Notes: a model not told the origin generated them from the sequence alone. Shown: positions 15,825 through 26,112, counted from the stretch's first letter. The stretch is 64,000 bases of DNA from Neobacillus bataviensis LMG 21833 (GCF_000307875.1 NZ_AJLS01000126.1:42513-106512), one strand, 5' to 3'. A program made the numbers and translations.

Positions 15825-18800
15825 GCCAGTCCACCTCTTCCCTATCAAGTCTGCTTATGATTACTCTTTCATCGCGCTGACTTCCGCACGGTCCATAATA
15901 ATTAAATCCAAAACTTAGCTGTGCATATCCGCCAATCACATGGGTTGGTTTCATCTGCAGCCTTGTTGGGCTGTTGAAGGTTCCGCCGCGTTCCTTTGTA
16001 ATCGGTGATCCTGGAACATTAATATGCCGTTCTTGTACGTGATACATAAAAGCTACGCCCCTTGGAAGTCTGTGCGTAACGACTGCCCTTGCCACAACTA
16101 CCCCGTTTCGGTTATACATTTGCAGCCAGTCGTTGTCTGCAATTCCAACTTCCTTGGCGTCATCGAGGTTCATCCATACATGCGGTCCCCCTCTGAATAA
16201 CGTTAACATTGGTAAAATATCTCCATAGGTACTATGGAATGACCACTTAAAATGCGGTGTTAAATATCGTAAATTTATTTCCTTCCCCATATTGATCGGC
16301 TTCCGATCCTTTGTTTGGAACGCCGCCTTTCTTAGCGGTGCCTTAAAGACCGGAAATTCCTCGCCAAATTCAATCATGGTTTCATGATCCAAATAAAAAT
16401 GCTGCCTCCCTGTCAAGGTTCGCCACGGGATTAACCGTTCAACATTTGTGGTGAAAGGAGAGTACCTGCGCCCCCCTGTCTCTGTTCCGCTAAAAACGGG
16501 TGTAGAGATGACTTGGCGCGGTTGAGCAGTAATATCATTGAAGGACATGTGCTCCTCTGCCCTTTCCTCTGCTAAATCTTTCAACTTTTGACCTGTTTTC
16601 TTTTCCAGCGCCTCCCACGCTTTCATCGCAAGCGAACCGTTTGTAGCACTTGATAACGAAAGAATGGCTTCTGAAGCATCTCTTGCCGTATAAAGGCTTG
16701 GGCAATCCTTATAGGCGGTTTTATTGGCTGTTCCTAGAATTTTCTTCAATTTTTCATATTCTTCCTTGGCATTCCAGCCAATTCCTTTGGCACCAATTTG
16801 CTCCTTTATAACCGGCCCAAGAGAAATAAACTTTTCATATATCTTTGAATAATCTCTTTCCACTACATGCAGACGTGGGAAATTTTGCCCAGGTATTGGT
16901 TCGTATTCGCCATTTTGCCAATCAGGTATTTTTCCAAAAGCACATGCCTCGGAAATTTCATCACGCGAATCATGAAGCATTGGGGTGGCCACGATATCTT
17001 GAACTGGCTCGCTAAAATAGCGTTCAGCCATGGAAGAGAATTTCTTTGCCAATCCTCTAAAAGTATCCCAATCCGATTTTGACTCCCAAGGAGGGGCAAT
17101 AGCCGGGTTAAAGGGATGGATGAAAGGATGCATGTCCGTACTGCTAATATCATATTTTTCGTACCAAGTTGCCGCCGGCAGAATGATATCTGAGTACAGA
17201 CCCGTTCCAGCCATCCGGAAATCAATATTAACCATTAAATCGAGTTTCCCCTCAACAGACGGCGCATCCCATTCAATTTGTTCTGTTTTCAATTCCGTAT
17301 TTTGTTCACTTAAATTGCCATGATGAGTTCCCAGCATATATTTAAGGAAATATTCATGCCCTTTGGAGGAACTGCCGATTAAATTCCCTCTCCAGACAAA
17401 CATCACTTTTGGAAATGCTTTTGGATCTTCGGGATTTTGAATGGCAAATTTTGTTTTTCCTTGTTTCACATCATCTACGATAGATTTGACTATCTGATCC
17501 TTCTCCGAAGCCTTTAATCCATTTGACAGATTAAGTGGATTTTTATCAAACTGTGGATAGGATGGCGTCCACCCAAGTCTTGTTCCTAAATAATAATAGT
17601 CTCCCGAATGTTTGTACCTTGGTTCACTAATAAGCGGTGAAATCTGATCCTCAACAGATTGGTCATCGTATTTCCATTGCTCTGTAACAAAATAAAAGAA
17701 CGGTGTTGCCGCATGAAGCCTTGGAGGCCCTCCCCAATCGCGTGCCATCGCCAGTGTCTGCCAGCCTTCTAGCGGACGTACTTTTTCCTGACCAACATAA
17801 TGGGCCCAGCCGCCGCCATTAACACCTTGGGATCCAGTTAAAAGAACCAAATTTAAAACAGTTCGGTAGGTAGCATCCGCATGGTACCATTGGTTAATGC
17901 CCGATCCCATGACAATCATCGAACGACCTTTGGAGTCAATGGCGTTTTGTGCAAACTCTCTAGCAATCTGTGCCGCAAGCTTCCCATCAACACCTGTCAA
18001 ACCTTCCTGCCATGCTGGAGTATACGGTTTAGGATCATCATAGTCTTTAGGAAAATCGCCTTGAAGTCCATTTCTTGATACTCCGAATTTTGATAGCATC
18101 AAATCAAAAACAGTCGTCACATAAGCGGTCTCTCCATTTATTTGAATCTCCTTCACGGGAACCTCGCGTTTAAAGGTTCCTCTTTGCTCCACCTCAAAAT
18201 GAGGAAATTCCACTTGGACTACTTTATCTTCATTTCCTAAAAGTGTTAATAACGGCTGAAGATTGGTAAGATCTTGTTCTGTATCATTTAAATGGAGATT
18301 CCACTGTCCTTTATCTTCCCATCTATGTCCAATCGTTCCGTTCGGAAAAGCCGGTTTGTTCGTTTCTTGATCCCAGACTACTGTTTTCCACTCCCCATTT
18401 GCAATCTGAGCATCCAGTTCACTTGCTCTTAAAAAAGTACTGGATACAAAATGATCCCCATGGGTTTTTAATTTGACAAGGTACGGCAGATCAGTAAATT
18501 TTTTCGTATAATCATAGAAATATTCTGTTTCTTGATCCACATAGAATTCTTTTAGAATGACGTGGGTCATTGCCATCCCAAGTGCGCCGTCCATACCTGC
18601 CTGAACATTTAGCCAATTATCCGCAAATTTAACATACTCCGCATAATCCGGGCTTACCGCCACCACCTTTGTTCCGCGGTATCTTGCTTCCACCATGAAA
18701 TGGGCATCAGGTGTCCGTGTCTGTGGAATATTAGAGCCCCATATTAGTAGATAGGATGAATTAAACCAATCAGAGCTTTCCGGTACATCCGTTTGTTCTC

Positions 18801-19503
18801 CCCAAACCTGCGGCGATGCAGGCGGAAGGTCTGCGTACCAGTCATAAAAACTTAGCAGTGAAGCGCCAATAAGCGATAAGAACCGCCCGCCCCCCGCATA
18901 GCTGACCATCGACATAGCCGGAATCGGTGAAAATCCAAAAATTCGATCCGGGCCAAATTCTTGTATTGAATAAATTAGGGCGGCACAGATTAATTCATTT
19001 ACCTCGTCCCATGATGCGCGGACAAGTCCGCCTTTTCCCCTCGACTGCTTATATCTCTTCGATTTTTCAGGATTTGTGGCTATTTCCTTCCATGCAGAAA
19101 CAGGGTCACCTGCTTTTGCCAATTCCTCACGCCACATCTTTAATAGACTGCCACGGACATATGGATACCGAACGCGTAAGGGACTATAAATATACCAAGA
19201 AAAACTAGCACCCCTCGGGCATCCTCGAGGCTCATATTCAGGCATATTTGGACCTGTTGAAGGATAATCCGTTTGTTGGGTTTCCCATGCGATAATCCCA
19301 TCCTTGACATGTACCTTCCAGCTGCATGAGCCGGTGCAATTCACCCCATGTGTGGTACGAACGGTTTTATCGTGCTGCCATCTTCTGCGATAAATTTTTT
19401 CAGAATCTCTGCACATAGGAGACAGGACGGCATGGTCAGCGATATCCTTTGACTGCCCGAAAAATTTTAACTTTTTCATTAGCGGCGCTCTTTTTCGCTC
19501 CAC
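15814..19503 (-). CDS. narG: Respiratory nitrate reductase alpha subunit NarG
   Basis: 1229-residue catalytic subunit reducing nitrate to nitrite at a Mo-bis-MGD centre on the inner membrane face. The FS0 cluster is bound by H52-C56-C60-C95 (THGVNCTGSC, RGCPRG). WYADLPPASPQ followed by GEQTDVPESSDW is the NarG signature with the Mo-ligand Asp. The C-domain ends HVIGGYAQLSFGFNYYGPCG. A GTG start at 19503 is chosen (GGAAGGTG 6 bp upstream), three codons inside the longest frame. First gene of narGHJI; no FNR palindrome was found in the 144-bp gap to the divergent hemerythrin-like gene, unlike narK. Confidence 0.96.
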   Translation of the reverse strand: MERKRAPLMKKLKFFGQSKDIADHAVLSPMCRDSEKIYRRRWQHDKTVRTTHGVNCTGSCSWKVHVKDGIIAWETQQTDYPSTGPNMPEYEPRGCPRGASFSWYIYSPLRVRYPYVRGSLLKMWREELAKAGDPVSAWKEIATNPEKSKRYKQSRGKGGLVRASWDEVNELICAALIYSIQEFGPDRIFGFSPIPAMSMVSYAGGGRFLSLIGASLLSFYDWYADLPPASPQVWGEQTDVPESSDWFNSSYLLIWGSNIPQTRTPDAHFMVEARYRGTKVVAVSPDYAEYVKFADNWLNVQAGMDGALGMAMTHVILKEFYVDQETEYFYDYTKKFTDLPYLVKLKTHGDHFVSSTFLRASELDAQIANGEWKTVVWDQETNKPAFPNGTIGHRWEDKGQWNLHLNDTEQDLTNLQPLLTLLGNEDKVVQVEFPHFEVEQRGTFKREVPVKEIQINGETAYVTTVFDLMLSKFGVSRNGLQGDFPKDYDDPKPYTPAWQEGLTGVDGKLAAQIAREFAQNAIDSKGRSMIVMGSGINQWYHADATYRTVLNLVLLTGSQGVNGGGWAHYVGQEKVRPLEGWQTLAMARDWGGPPRLHAATPFFYFVTEQWKYDDQSVEDQISPLISEPRYKHSGDYYYLGTRLGWTPSYPQFDKNPLNLSNGLKASEKDQIVKSIVDDVKQGKTKFAIQNPEDPKAFPKVMFVWRGNLIGSSSKGHEYFLKYMLGTHHGNLSEQNTELKTEQIEWDAPSVEGKLDLMVNIDFRMAGTGLYSDIILPAATWYEKYDISSTDMHPFIHPFNPAIAPPWESKSDWDTFRGLAKKFSSMAERYFSEPVQDIVATPMLHDSRDEISEACAFGKIPDWQNGEYEPIPGQNFPRLHVVERDYSKIYEKFISLGPVIKEQIGAKGIGWNAKEEYEKLKKILGTANKTAYKDCPSLYTARDASEAILSLSSATNGSLAMKAWEALEKKTGQKLKDLAEERAEEHMSFNDITAQPRQVISTPVFSGTETGGRRYSPFTTNVERLIPWRTLTGRQHFYLDHETMIEFGEEFPVFKAPLRKAAFQTKDRKPINMGKEINLRYLTPHFKWSFHSTYGDILPMLTLFRGGPHVWMNLDDAKEVGIADNDWLQMYNRNGVVVARAVVTHRLPRGVAFMYHVQERHINVPGSPITKERGGTFNSPTRLQMKPTHVIGGYAQLSFGFNYYGPCGSQRDERVIISRLDREEVDWLEN

Positions 19504-19646
19504 ATTCTTCACCTTCCCATGACATTTTTATCTAGTAAGCTTCCCAATAACTAGCAATGTATACCGTTGTTTTCCGTTCCCTAGTTTTAAAAAAAATGGG
19601 TTTTGGACATGACTTGGATAGTAAAACTATTAGAAGGAGAATTTCA

Positions 19647-20066
19647 ATGTCAGGACCGTCATTAAGAAAAAAACATGCCCACCATTCCATCCATGATGGG
19701 ATCTATACGGAGGCTAGAGATTTAACAAATGTCTTGAAAGAATTAGTACGTGAAAAAAAAGCAGAAAATAGTAATGAGGTATGTGATGCGTTGATTGAAC
19801 ATTGGGAGACACGAACTTTAGCACATGCTCAATCTGAAGAGGAAGGTTTTTTTGTTGAAAAGCTAAAAGATCAGCCTGATTTGCACGACACCATTATTAA
19901 ATTAAAAAGGGATCATCAAATCTTAGAATTAATCGTGCGGTCTATTAAAGAAAAGAAGGAAAGTAATGGAGTGACTGAGGAGATTCTGCCTTATTTTGAG
20001 GCCTTGCTCGTTGTGTTTGAGATTCATAATGACGAAGAGGAACACTCATTATTTGAAATGGAATAA
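19647..20066 (+). CDS. Hemerythrin-like HHE-domain protein
   Basis: 139-residue four-helix protein with the di-iron ligand pattern of hemerythrins: H16 (SIHDGIY), H60-x3-E64 (HAQSE), H90-x3-E94 (HQILE), and H127 with E132/H133 (HNDEEEH). It probably binds two iron atoms and O2 or NO. It is transcribed divergently from narGHJI with only 144 bp between the starts, which suggests a link to nitrate respiration such as NO scavenging, oxygen sensing or Fe-S protection; that link is inference. The ATG at 19647 follows AGAAGGAG; a longer in-frame ATG at 19557 lacks an RBS. It lacks the DUF542 part of ScdA/YtfE. Confidence 0.8.
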   Translation: MSGPSLRKKHAHHSIHDGIYTEARDLTNVLKELVREKKAENSNEVCDALIEHWETRTLAHAQSEEEGFFVEKLKDQPDLHDTIIKLKRDHQILELIVRSIKEKKESNGVTEEILPYFEALLVVFEIHNDEEEHSLFEME

Positions 20067-20077
20067 AATGAGCGCAA

Positions 20078-20107
20078 AAAAAGCAAAGGCGAAATCCTTT
20101 GCTTTTT
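20078..20107. terminator. Bidirectional terminator
   Basis: AAAAAGCAAAGG-CGAAAT-CCTTTGCTTTTT between the hemerythrin-like gene (plus) and the cidB-like gene (minus), with A/T runs both sides. Confidence 0.85.
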
Positions 20108-20783
20108 ATACTATGAAACCGATTATAATCGGAATAATAAAAGAGGTTAACACGGCCGCAATCCCCATCGCTGCACCTGCTACAGCACCTTGTACCTCTC
20201 CTTCTTTTACCGCTTCGGCCGTTCCGATGCCATGTGCAATCGTTCCAATCGCCAAGCCCCTTGCAAACGGATGATTGATTTTACATACGTTCAAAAGTTT
20301 GGCCCCAAACATCGCCCCAATCATCCCTGTGATAATCACATAAACAGCGATGAGCGAGATATTGCCATGAATAATCTTCCCTATTTCAGTCGCAACTGGG
20401 ACAGTAACTGATTTAACAGTTAATGCTCGGATGAACATGTCAGAAAGGTTTAGCCACCTGGCTAGAAGAATGGCAGATGTAATTGTGGTAACAATCCCGA
20501 ATGACAGGCCTACAAAGGCAGCCCAGAAGTATTTTCTAAACAAATCCCGATTTTTATAAATGGGAACAGCAAGGGCAACAGTAGCCGGGCCAAGTAAATA
20601 GGTCATGATGGTTTTTGCCGGCATGTATTCGTCAAAAGAAATATGTGAAACCACTAATAAAGCAATGATGATAATGGTGCTTAAAAACACGGGACTCGTT
20701 AACGGAGAGGAATACTTTTTCCCTAAGAAACGAGTAAATAGATAGGCAGAAACGGTAATAAGAATACTATAGAGCGTGATCAT
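20106..20783 (-). CDS. LrgB/CidB-family membrane protein
   Basis: 225-residue polytopic protein of the LrgB family, companion of CidA/LrgA holin-like proteins that influence murein hydrolase activity, programmed lysis and, in B. subtilis (PftB/YsbB), pyruvate transport. Visible family features are YLLGPATVALAVPIYKN, LTVKSVTVPVATEIG and FARGLAIGTIAHGIGTAEA, the last being the LrgB signature. Its start overlaps the preceding cidA-like gene by 17 bp, so the two are translated together. A pyruvate-carrier role (PftAB) cannot be separated from CidAB/LrgAB on sequence alone. Confidence 0.88.
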   Translation of the reverse strand: MITLYSILITVSAYLFTRFLGKKYSSPLTSPVFLSTIIIIALLVVSHISFDEYMPAKTIMTYLLGPATVALAVPIYKNRDLFRKYFWAAFVGLSFGIVTTITSAILLARWLNLSDMFIRALTVKSVTVPVATEIGKIIHGNISLIAVYVIITGMIGAMFGAKLLNVCKINHPFARGLAIGTIAHGIGTAEAVKEGEVQGAVAGAAMGIAAVLTSFIIPIIIGFIV

Positions 20784-21159
20784 GATACGTTACATTTTCC
20801 TTCTCATTTTTCACAATAACGGTTTGCGTGACTTTCCCGGCAAAAAACAAACCAAGAAAAGCACTAAAAATTAGAATAATCAAGAGAAACAAACCTTTCG
20901 CTGCGAAAACATCTCCTAGTGTCATGAGACCAACTGAAATCGGAATAAAAAAGAATCCAAGATGTTTCAACAACCAACCGGATGCCCATTCAATTTGTTC
21001 AAGCTTAATCACACCTAACCAAAGCAAAACGAACAATATAACAATGCCAATGACATTTCCGGGAATCGGCAAATGAAAAAACCGTGTTGTCAAATTCCCA
21101 AGTTGATAGATTACAATCAGAATGACCAATTGCATCGTAAATTTCCAAACCATTTTCAT
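20767..21159 (-). CDS. CidA/LrgA-family holin-like protein
   Basis: 130-residue protein with four membrane helices, of the CidA/LrgA holin-like family. Typical stretches are LGNLTTRFFHLPIPGNVIG (the family PGNVIG motif), LGFFFIPISVGLM and a charged tail. It is the first gene of a two-gene operon with the LrgB-type gene. No LysR-type cidR regulator lies beside it. The start follows GGAGATAGGTG. In Bacillus such pairs are ywbHG or ysbAB; the orthologue is not resolved. Confidence 0.88.
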   Translation of the reverse strand: MKMVWKFTMQLVILIVIYQLGNLTTRFFHLPIPGNVIGIVILFVLLWLGVIKLEQIEWASGWLLKHLGFFFIPISVGLMTLGDVFAAKGLFLLIILIFSAFLGLFFAGKVTQTVIVKNEKENVTYHDHAL

Positions 21160-21322
21160 CTTAAAAACACCTATCTCCCAAATAAAGAATCTGATTTTTC
21201 AAAAATCCCTCATAATATTACAGTATAAATGAATAACCATTTTGCCGCATCCACTTTTGTTCACAGAATATCCATTTCTTTTTTCGAAAAAGTTCTTTAT
21301 CTTAGTTGTAGGAGGGTTTGCG

Positions 21323-21925
21323 ATGAAAAAAATCTATCTAATTTGCAGTCTTGCTGTATTCCTGGGGATTGCAGGAGGAATTTCTTTTTTCCTAATACGG
21401 GATACAAATGCGGCAATACCAGCAGATGTTACGTTGATTAACCAAAATGGAGACCCCTATCAATTTGGCAAAGATAAAACGAAATTAAAACTAATTGAGT
21501 TTATCTATACTCATTGCCCTGATGTTTGTCCCACCACCACCCAAAAGATGGTTAAATTGAAAAATGATTTAGTTGAAAAAGGAGTATTTGGTAAGAATAT
21601 TGAATTTGTCACCATTACCATTGATCCCTATCGTGACACCCCTGAAATTTTACAAGGATATAGACAAGGGTTTGGCATAAAAGATGATAAGAATTGGGTA
21701 TTCTTAACCGGTGAAAAGCAAAACATGAAAAACTCTCAAAAAGAAATTAGGAAAGTTACTGATGCTATGCAATTTCAATACAAAGACCCTGGGAACGGGC
21801 AATTTATCCATTCAACCTTCACCTATTTAGTGGATGAAAACAACAAATTTGTTGCAAAGTTCCCTATGGGTAATGAATTTAAGGAACAAGAAGTTTATGA
21901 TAAAATTATTGATAAAATTAAGTAA
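21323..21925 (+). CDS. SCO1/SenC/PrrC-family thioredoxin-like copper chaperone
   Basis: 200-residue membrane-anchored protein that delivers copper to, or reduces, the CuA site of cytochrome c oxidase. An N-terminal hydrophobic anchor (residues 5-25) is followed by a thioredoxin fold with the SCO copper ligands C65 and C69 (HCPDVCPTT) and H163 (GQFIHSTFTYL), plus TITIDPYRDTP. The ATG at 21323 is preceded by GTAGGAGGG; the longer frame at 21242 has no RBS. No cytochrome oxidase gene is nearby. Confidence 0.92.
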   Translation: MKKIYLICSLAVFLGIAGGISFFLIRDTNAAIPADVTLINQNGDPYQFGKDKTKLKLIEFIYTHCPDVCPTTTQKMVKLKNDLVEKGVFGKNIEFVTITIDPYRDTPEILQGYRQGFGIKDDKNWVFLTGEKQNMKNSQKEIRKVTDAMQFQYKDPGNGQFIHSTFTYLVDENNKFVAKFPMGNEFKEQEVYDKIIDKIK

Positions 21926-21930
21926 TAAAA

Positions 21931-22046
21931 AAGCGGAAGCGACTTGTTCAGCCCCGACAGGCATAAGACGAACCGCGAGGAGGCAGTTTCCCAGCCACCA
22001 CAGCGGGGCTGCTTATGACCCGAGGGGCTAGGCGCTGGAGCTGGCC
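21931..22046. repeat. REP-like GC-rich dispersed repeat
   Basis: A 116-bp GC-rich block beginning AAGCGGAAGCGACTTG and ending GGCGCTGGAGCTGGCC, in AT-rich surroundings. Internal inverted repeats CAGCCCCG/CGGGGCTG and CATAAG/CTTATG suggest a folded RNA or DNA. It shares the opening AAGCG(C/G)AAGCG and TCAGC with the block at 63921-64000. Such blocks are scattered through intergenic regions of several Bacillus genomes; the number of copies here is unknown. Confidence 0.65.
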
Positions 22047-22050
22047 AATA

Positions 22051-22087
22051 AAAAAAGCGGTTAGTCCACTTGGATTAATCGCTTTTT
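22051..22087. terminator. Bidirectional terminator
   Basis: AAAAAAGCGGTTAGTCCA...TGGATTAATCGCTTTTT hairpin with one internal mismatch. It lies between the SCO gene and repeat (plus) and the 44-aa gene (minus). Confidence 0.75.
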
Positions 22088-22103
22088 AATACCAATTTTC
22101 TAA

Positions 22104-22238
22104 TTAGTTCACGGATGAAGGATATTTTTTCAGTTGCTGCATTGATAAAAGGTAATTGGACTTTGGTTTAGTTAGACTCGCTTTAATACCAGCTTTTTTT
22201 AACTTGTTTACGAGTTCAGTAAGCTGTTTTTTTGCCAT
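22104..22238 (-). CDS. Small basic hypothetical protein, 44 aa
   Basis: Reads MAKKQLTELVNKLKKAGIKA, then a short middle and LKKYPSSVN. Ten lysines, no acidic cluster beyond E8, probably a single amphipathic helix. AGAGGGTGAGAAGT precedes the ATG and a terminator follows 17 bp after the stop. Not recognised; RBS, terminator and conserved-looking frame favour a real gene. Confidence 0.6.
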   Translation of the reverse strand: MAKKQLTELVNKLKKAGIKASLTKPKSNYLLSMQQLKKYPSSVN

Positions 22239-22420
22239 ACTTCTCACCCTCTTTAAAACATCTTAAATTAATTTTACAACAAATATATGAATAAAGTGTG
22301 AATATGGAAAATTTTTTTTAGAATTTTTTTCTTTAATCCTTCGCTCCACTTGGAAAAATTCGCTCTTATATTATTTTAATGGTATAATTTAAAGCAATAT
22401 GTTTTTTGGAGGATGTTTGA

Positions 22421-24043
<1,623 letters not shown>

Positions 24044-24050
24044 TCATAAT

Positions 24051-24095
24051 AAGAGGATGTCTCATGGGCTCAACCCCTTCTGAGGACATCCTCTT
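24051..24095 (+). terminator. Terminator after the ABC-F gene
   Basis: AAGAGGATGTC...GACATCCTCTT hairpin followed by TCTTTGTTTT, 7 bp after the stop codon. Confidence 0.8.
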
Positions 24096-24103
24096 TCTTT
24101 GTT

Positions 24104-24244
24104 TTAGTAGCGTTTTTGTTTTTTTCTAGAAGATGGTTCTTCTCGTGAACCTGTTTCAGTCATGGTTGTCCCCTGACCCTCTACTTGCGGCGAGCTAAGC
24201 CCGATTGTGGATGGATCAGCTTTTCGTTTACTGCGTTTTCCCAT
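24104..24244 (-). CDS. yuzL: YuzL-family small protein, 46 aa
   Basis: Reads MGKRSKRKADPSTIGLSSPQ, then VEGQGTT and a basic tail SSRKKQKRY. The combination of KRK-x-DPS, (V)EGQGTT and a C-terminal KKQKR is the pattern of the YuzL family found only in Bacillus relatives. GGGGAGGTGTGTCAA gives a good ribosome binding site. Function unknown; probably unstructured and nucleic-acid-like in charge. Confidence 0.75.
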   Translation of the reverse strand: MGKRSKRKADPSTIGLSSPQVEGQGTTMTETGSREEPSSRKKQKRY

Positions 24245-24344
24245 TTGACACACCTCCCCTACTATCTTTTGGAAAATTAATGCCTGCTATACGGAATATT
24301 TACCGTAATCTTTGGCATGATAATTTATTGAGGAGGTGTTTTGT

Positions 24345-24587
24345 ATGGCAAAAGTTGGAGTAGAACAATCGCTTACAAATATTCAACAAGCACTAAGGGA
24401 AAAAGGTCATGATGTGATTGAACTGAAGCAGGAGTCAGATGCGCAAAATTGTGACTGTTGTGTTGTTACTGGCCTTGATTCAAACGTAATGGGTATGCAG
24501 GATACCTTTACAAAAGGCTCTGTCATTGATGCAAATGGGATGTCAGCTGATGAAGTATGCCAGCAAGTTGAGAGCAGACTGCAATAA
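24345..24587 (+). CDS. ykuS: UPF0180 protein YkuS
   Basis: 80-residue protein: [20 protein letters not shown], then GHDVIEL, then [15 protein letters not shown] and a C-terminal helix. It matches the UPF0180 family in length and in the DCCV(V/I)(T/S)G-D-NxMG core. The ATG at 24345 lies 8 bp after AGGAGG; an in-frame TTG at 24336 lacks proper spacing. Function unknown. Confidence 0.88.
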   Translation: MAKVGVEQSLTNIQQALREKGHDVIELKQESDAQNCDCCVVTGLDSNVMGMQDTFTKGSVIDANGMSADEVCQQVESRLQ

Positions 24588-24597
24588 TTACCTTATA

Positions 24598-24630
24598 AAG
24601 ACTAAAGGATGCAAACTTTAGTCTTTTTTT
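24598..24630. terminator. Bidirectional terminator
   Basis: AAAGACTAAAG...CTTTAGTCTTTTTTT between ykuS (plus) and the GerPC-like gene (minus). Confidence 0.8.
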
Positions 24631-25063
24631 AATTCTCCTTTTTCGCATGGATCGTAACCTTTGGTCCTTTTTCTGCCGAAGGCTTCTTCATTTTTCCCTT
24701 TACATTTCTTTCACCCTTATTTTCTTCATCCTCGTTTATATCTTCTTCGTCCAACTTTGGGGTGAATTCACTCCCATATGTTGCTCCAATATTCAATTTA
24801 CCTTTTAACTCTTTAATACCAAGTTGACCAAAATTATTATTTAACTCATATTTATCTAAAATGATTTTTTCTATATTAATTTTTTCAATGATGATTGGAG
24901 GATCAGTTGGTTTATTACCCTTTGGCTTTTGTTCTTGGAAGTCTTGCAGCGATTTTTTTAACTCTTCGATATTCCTTTCTAAGGAAAGTAATTTTTTCTT
25001 TAATTCCTGTTCTTCATCATTTTTCCTGAAAAGTAGGAATACATCTTTAAGTGACATGCTCAC
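24629..25063 (-). CDS. GerPC-like spore protein (tentative)
   Basis: 144 residues. The first ~50 form a coiled coil (EEQELKKKLLSLERNIEELKK). A central segment ELNNNFGQLGIKELKGKLNIG resembles the conserved FDQLxIExLxGTLNIGxxP segment of GerPC spore germination proteins, and a charged, probably disordered tail (EEDINEDEENKGERN) follows. In B. subtilis GerPC helps nutrients reach germinant receptors across the coat. The neighbouring Hsp20 and GerPF-like genes also look spore-related. GerPC proper is longer (about 200 residues) and sits in gerPABCDEF, so this is at best a paralogue. Confidence 0.6.
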   Translation of the reverse strand: MSMSLKDVFLLFRKNDEEQELKKKLLSLERNIEELKKSLQDFQEQKPKGNKPTDPPIIIEKINIEKIILDKYELNNNFGQLGIKELKGKLNIGATYGSEFTPKLDEEDINEDEENKGERNVKGKMKKPSAEKGPKVTIHAKKEN

Positions 25064-25183
25064 AAACTCCCTTATTTTATACCTTACTTTTATTTATATG
25101 GAGAAAACATCATAACATGTCCAATCGCAAAATAGTCGAACATATAAATGTTCGAATCATTATGGTTCTCGGGGCAAAATGGT

Positions 25184-25672
25184 TTAGTCGATAGGGATGA
25201 TTTCTCCTTTTTCAACCGTACGTTGATAACTTACGAAAAGGATTCCGTTCCAAAACTTTGCATTTAATTGGTTAGGACTAACGGGATCCGGTAAGGTAAT
25301 TTGTCGTTGGAATTCACCATAAAATCTTTCCGAATAGGTTAAATTTAGTTGTGGATTGATCGGTAAGGCCTTTCCTTTAACGGTAAGGATTGTGCCGTTT
25401 AGCCCTAATTCAAGATTTTCCTTCATGACCCCAGGCACTTCAATCATGACAACCACCTCATTCTCATTCTCTAATACATCAATGGCCGGGAATGTTTTCG
25501 CAGTTTTTTCCTCGCGAGCAGATGGTCCATTAGTGTTGGAAGTCGGCTGGTTGAATTGTTGTTCGTTCATAAATTGCTTGGCGAAATCTTGATCAAATAT
25601 ATTGTTCCAGAAGTCTCCCCCATGCATATTCTTAGCAATGTCCATCCATTGTTTTAATTTATCCATCTCCAT
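25184..25672 (-). CDS. Hsp20/alpha-crystallin family protein
   Basis: 162 residues with an alpha-crystallin domain at about 62-160 (FPAIDVLENENEVVVMIEVPG, then GTILTVKG, YSERFYGEFQRQITLP and NGILFVSYQR). The N-terminal 60 residues are Gln/Asn/Phe-rich, as in small heat shock proteins. The usual A-x-NGVL-x-(I/V)-x-(I/V)P end reads NGILFVSYQRT, so the IxI-type tail is weak. Bacillus homologues include CotM/CotP/YocM, several of which are spore-coat proteins; location beside GerP-like genes suggests a coat or spore role. Confidence 0.85.
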   Translation of the reverse strand: MEMDKLKQWMDIAKNMHGGDFWNNIFDQDFAKQFMNEQQFNQPTSNTNGPSAREEKTAKTFPAIDVLENENEVVVMIEVPGVMKENLELGLNGTILTVKGKALPINPQLNLTYSERFYGEFQRQITLPDPVSPNQLNAKFWNGILFVSYQRTVEKGEIIPID

Positions 25673-25850
25673 CTATCCACACCCCTTTCTTCCCTCTTAA
25701 ATATGTGTGGAGTACAAAAGGAAATTTATTTTTTACGTTCCTACTTCCATCTTACTAATCTGTTTAGAAATTTAATCCAACTATTATGCCCGTTTCATAA
25801 ACCTTCAAAAAAAGCATATAGTTAATAGCAAGGAAAAAGGAGGGGATTAG

Positions 25851-26111
25851 ATGCCGGCACCGGTTCCATATATTAATATAAATATATTTATGATAAAAAT
25901 AAATTCCTTTGAAAATGCGTCTGCCGTAAATATAGGGCAAAACTTATTGGCTGAGTGGCATAATTCAGATAAAAAAAACCAGGGCTACGGGCAAAATTTT
26001 GGTGACAAAAGTGACTTTGTGGGAACAAGAAGTTTTGTCGATGATAAAGACCAAATTGACTCTCCCTCCTCCTTCGACTCCCGGCCAATTACAATTGATA
26101 AGCAGACCTAA
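25851..26111 (+). CDS. GerPA/GerPF-family small spore germination protein
   Basis: 86 residues. After a hydrophobic start (MPAPVPYININIFMIKIN) comes FENASAVNIGQNLLAEWHN, the recognisable GerPA/GerPF-type motif in which S/A-x-V-N-x-G-x-N-L replaces SVVxFGDxxxI. A soluble, Asp/Ser-rich tail follows. AAAGGAGGGGATTAG is a strong ribosome binding site. Likely a spore coat or germinant-permeability protein, made late in sporulation; it is a single gene outside a gerP operon. Confidence 0.7.
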   Translation: MPAPVPYININIFMIKINSFENASAVNIGQNLLAEWHNSDKKNQGYGQNFGDKSDFVGTRSFVDDKDQIDSPSSFDSRPITIDKQT

Positions 26112-26112
26112 A

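Noticed and set aside
25137..25156. Palindrome TCGAACAT-ATAA-ATGTTCGA downstream of hsp20, considered as terminator or DinR/LexA (SOS) box
   Set aside because: It lacks a T-run, and although CGAAC-N4-GTTCG is the LexA core (here CGAACATATAAATGTTCG has N8 between halves), the spacing is wrong for LexA and the site is at a gene end.
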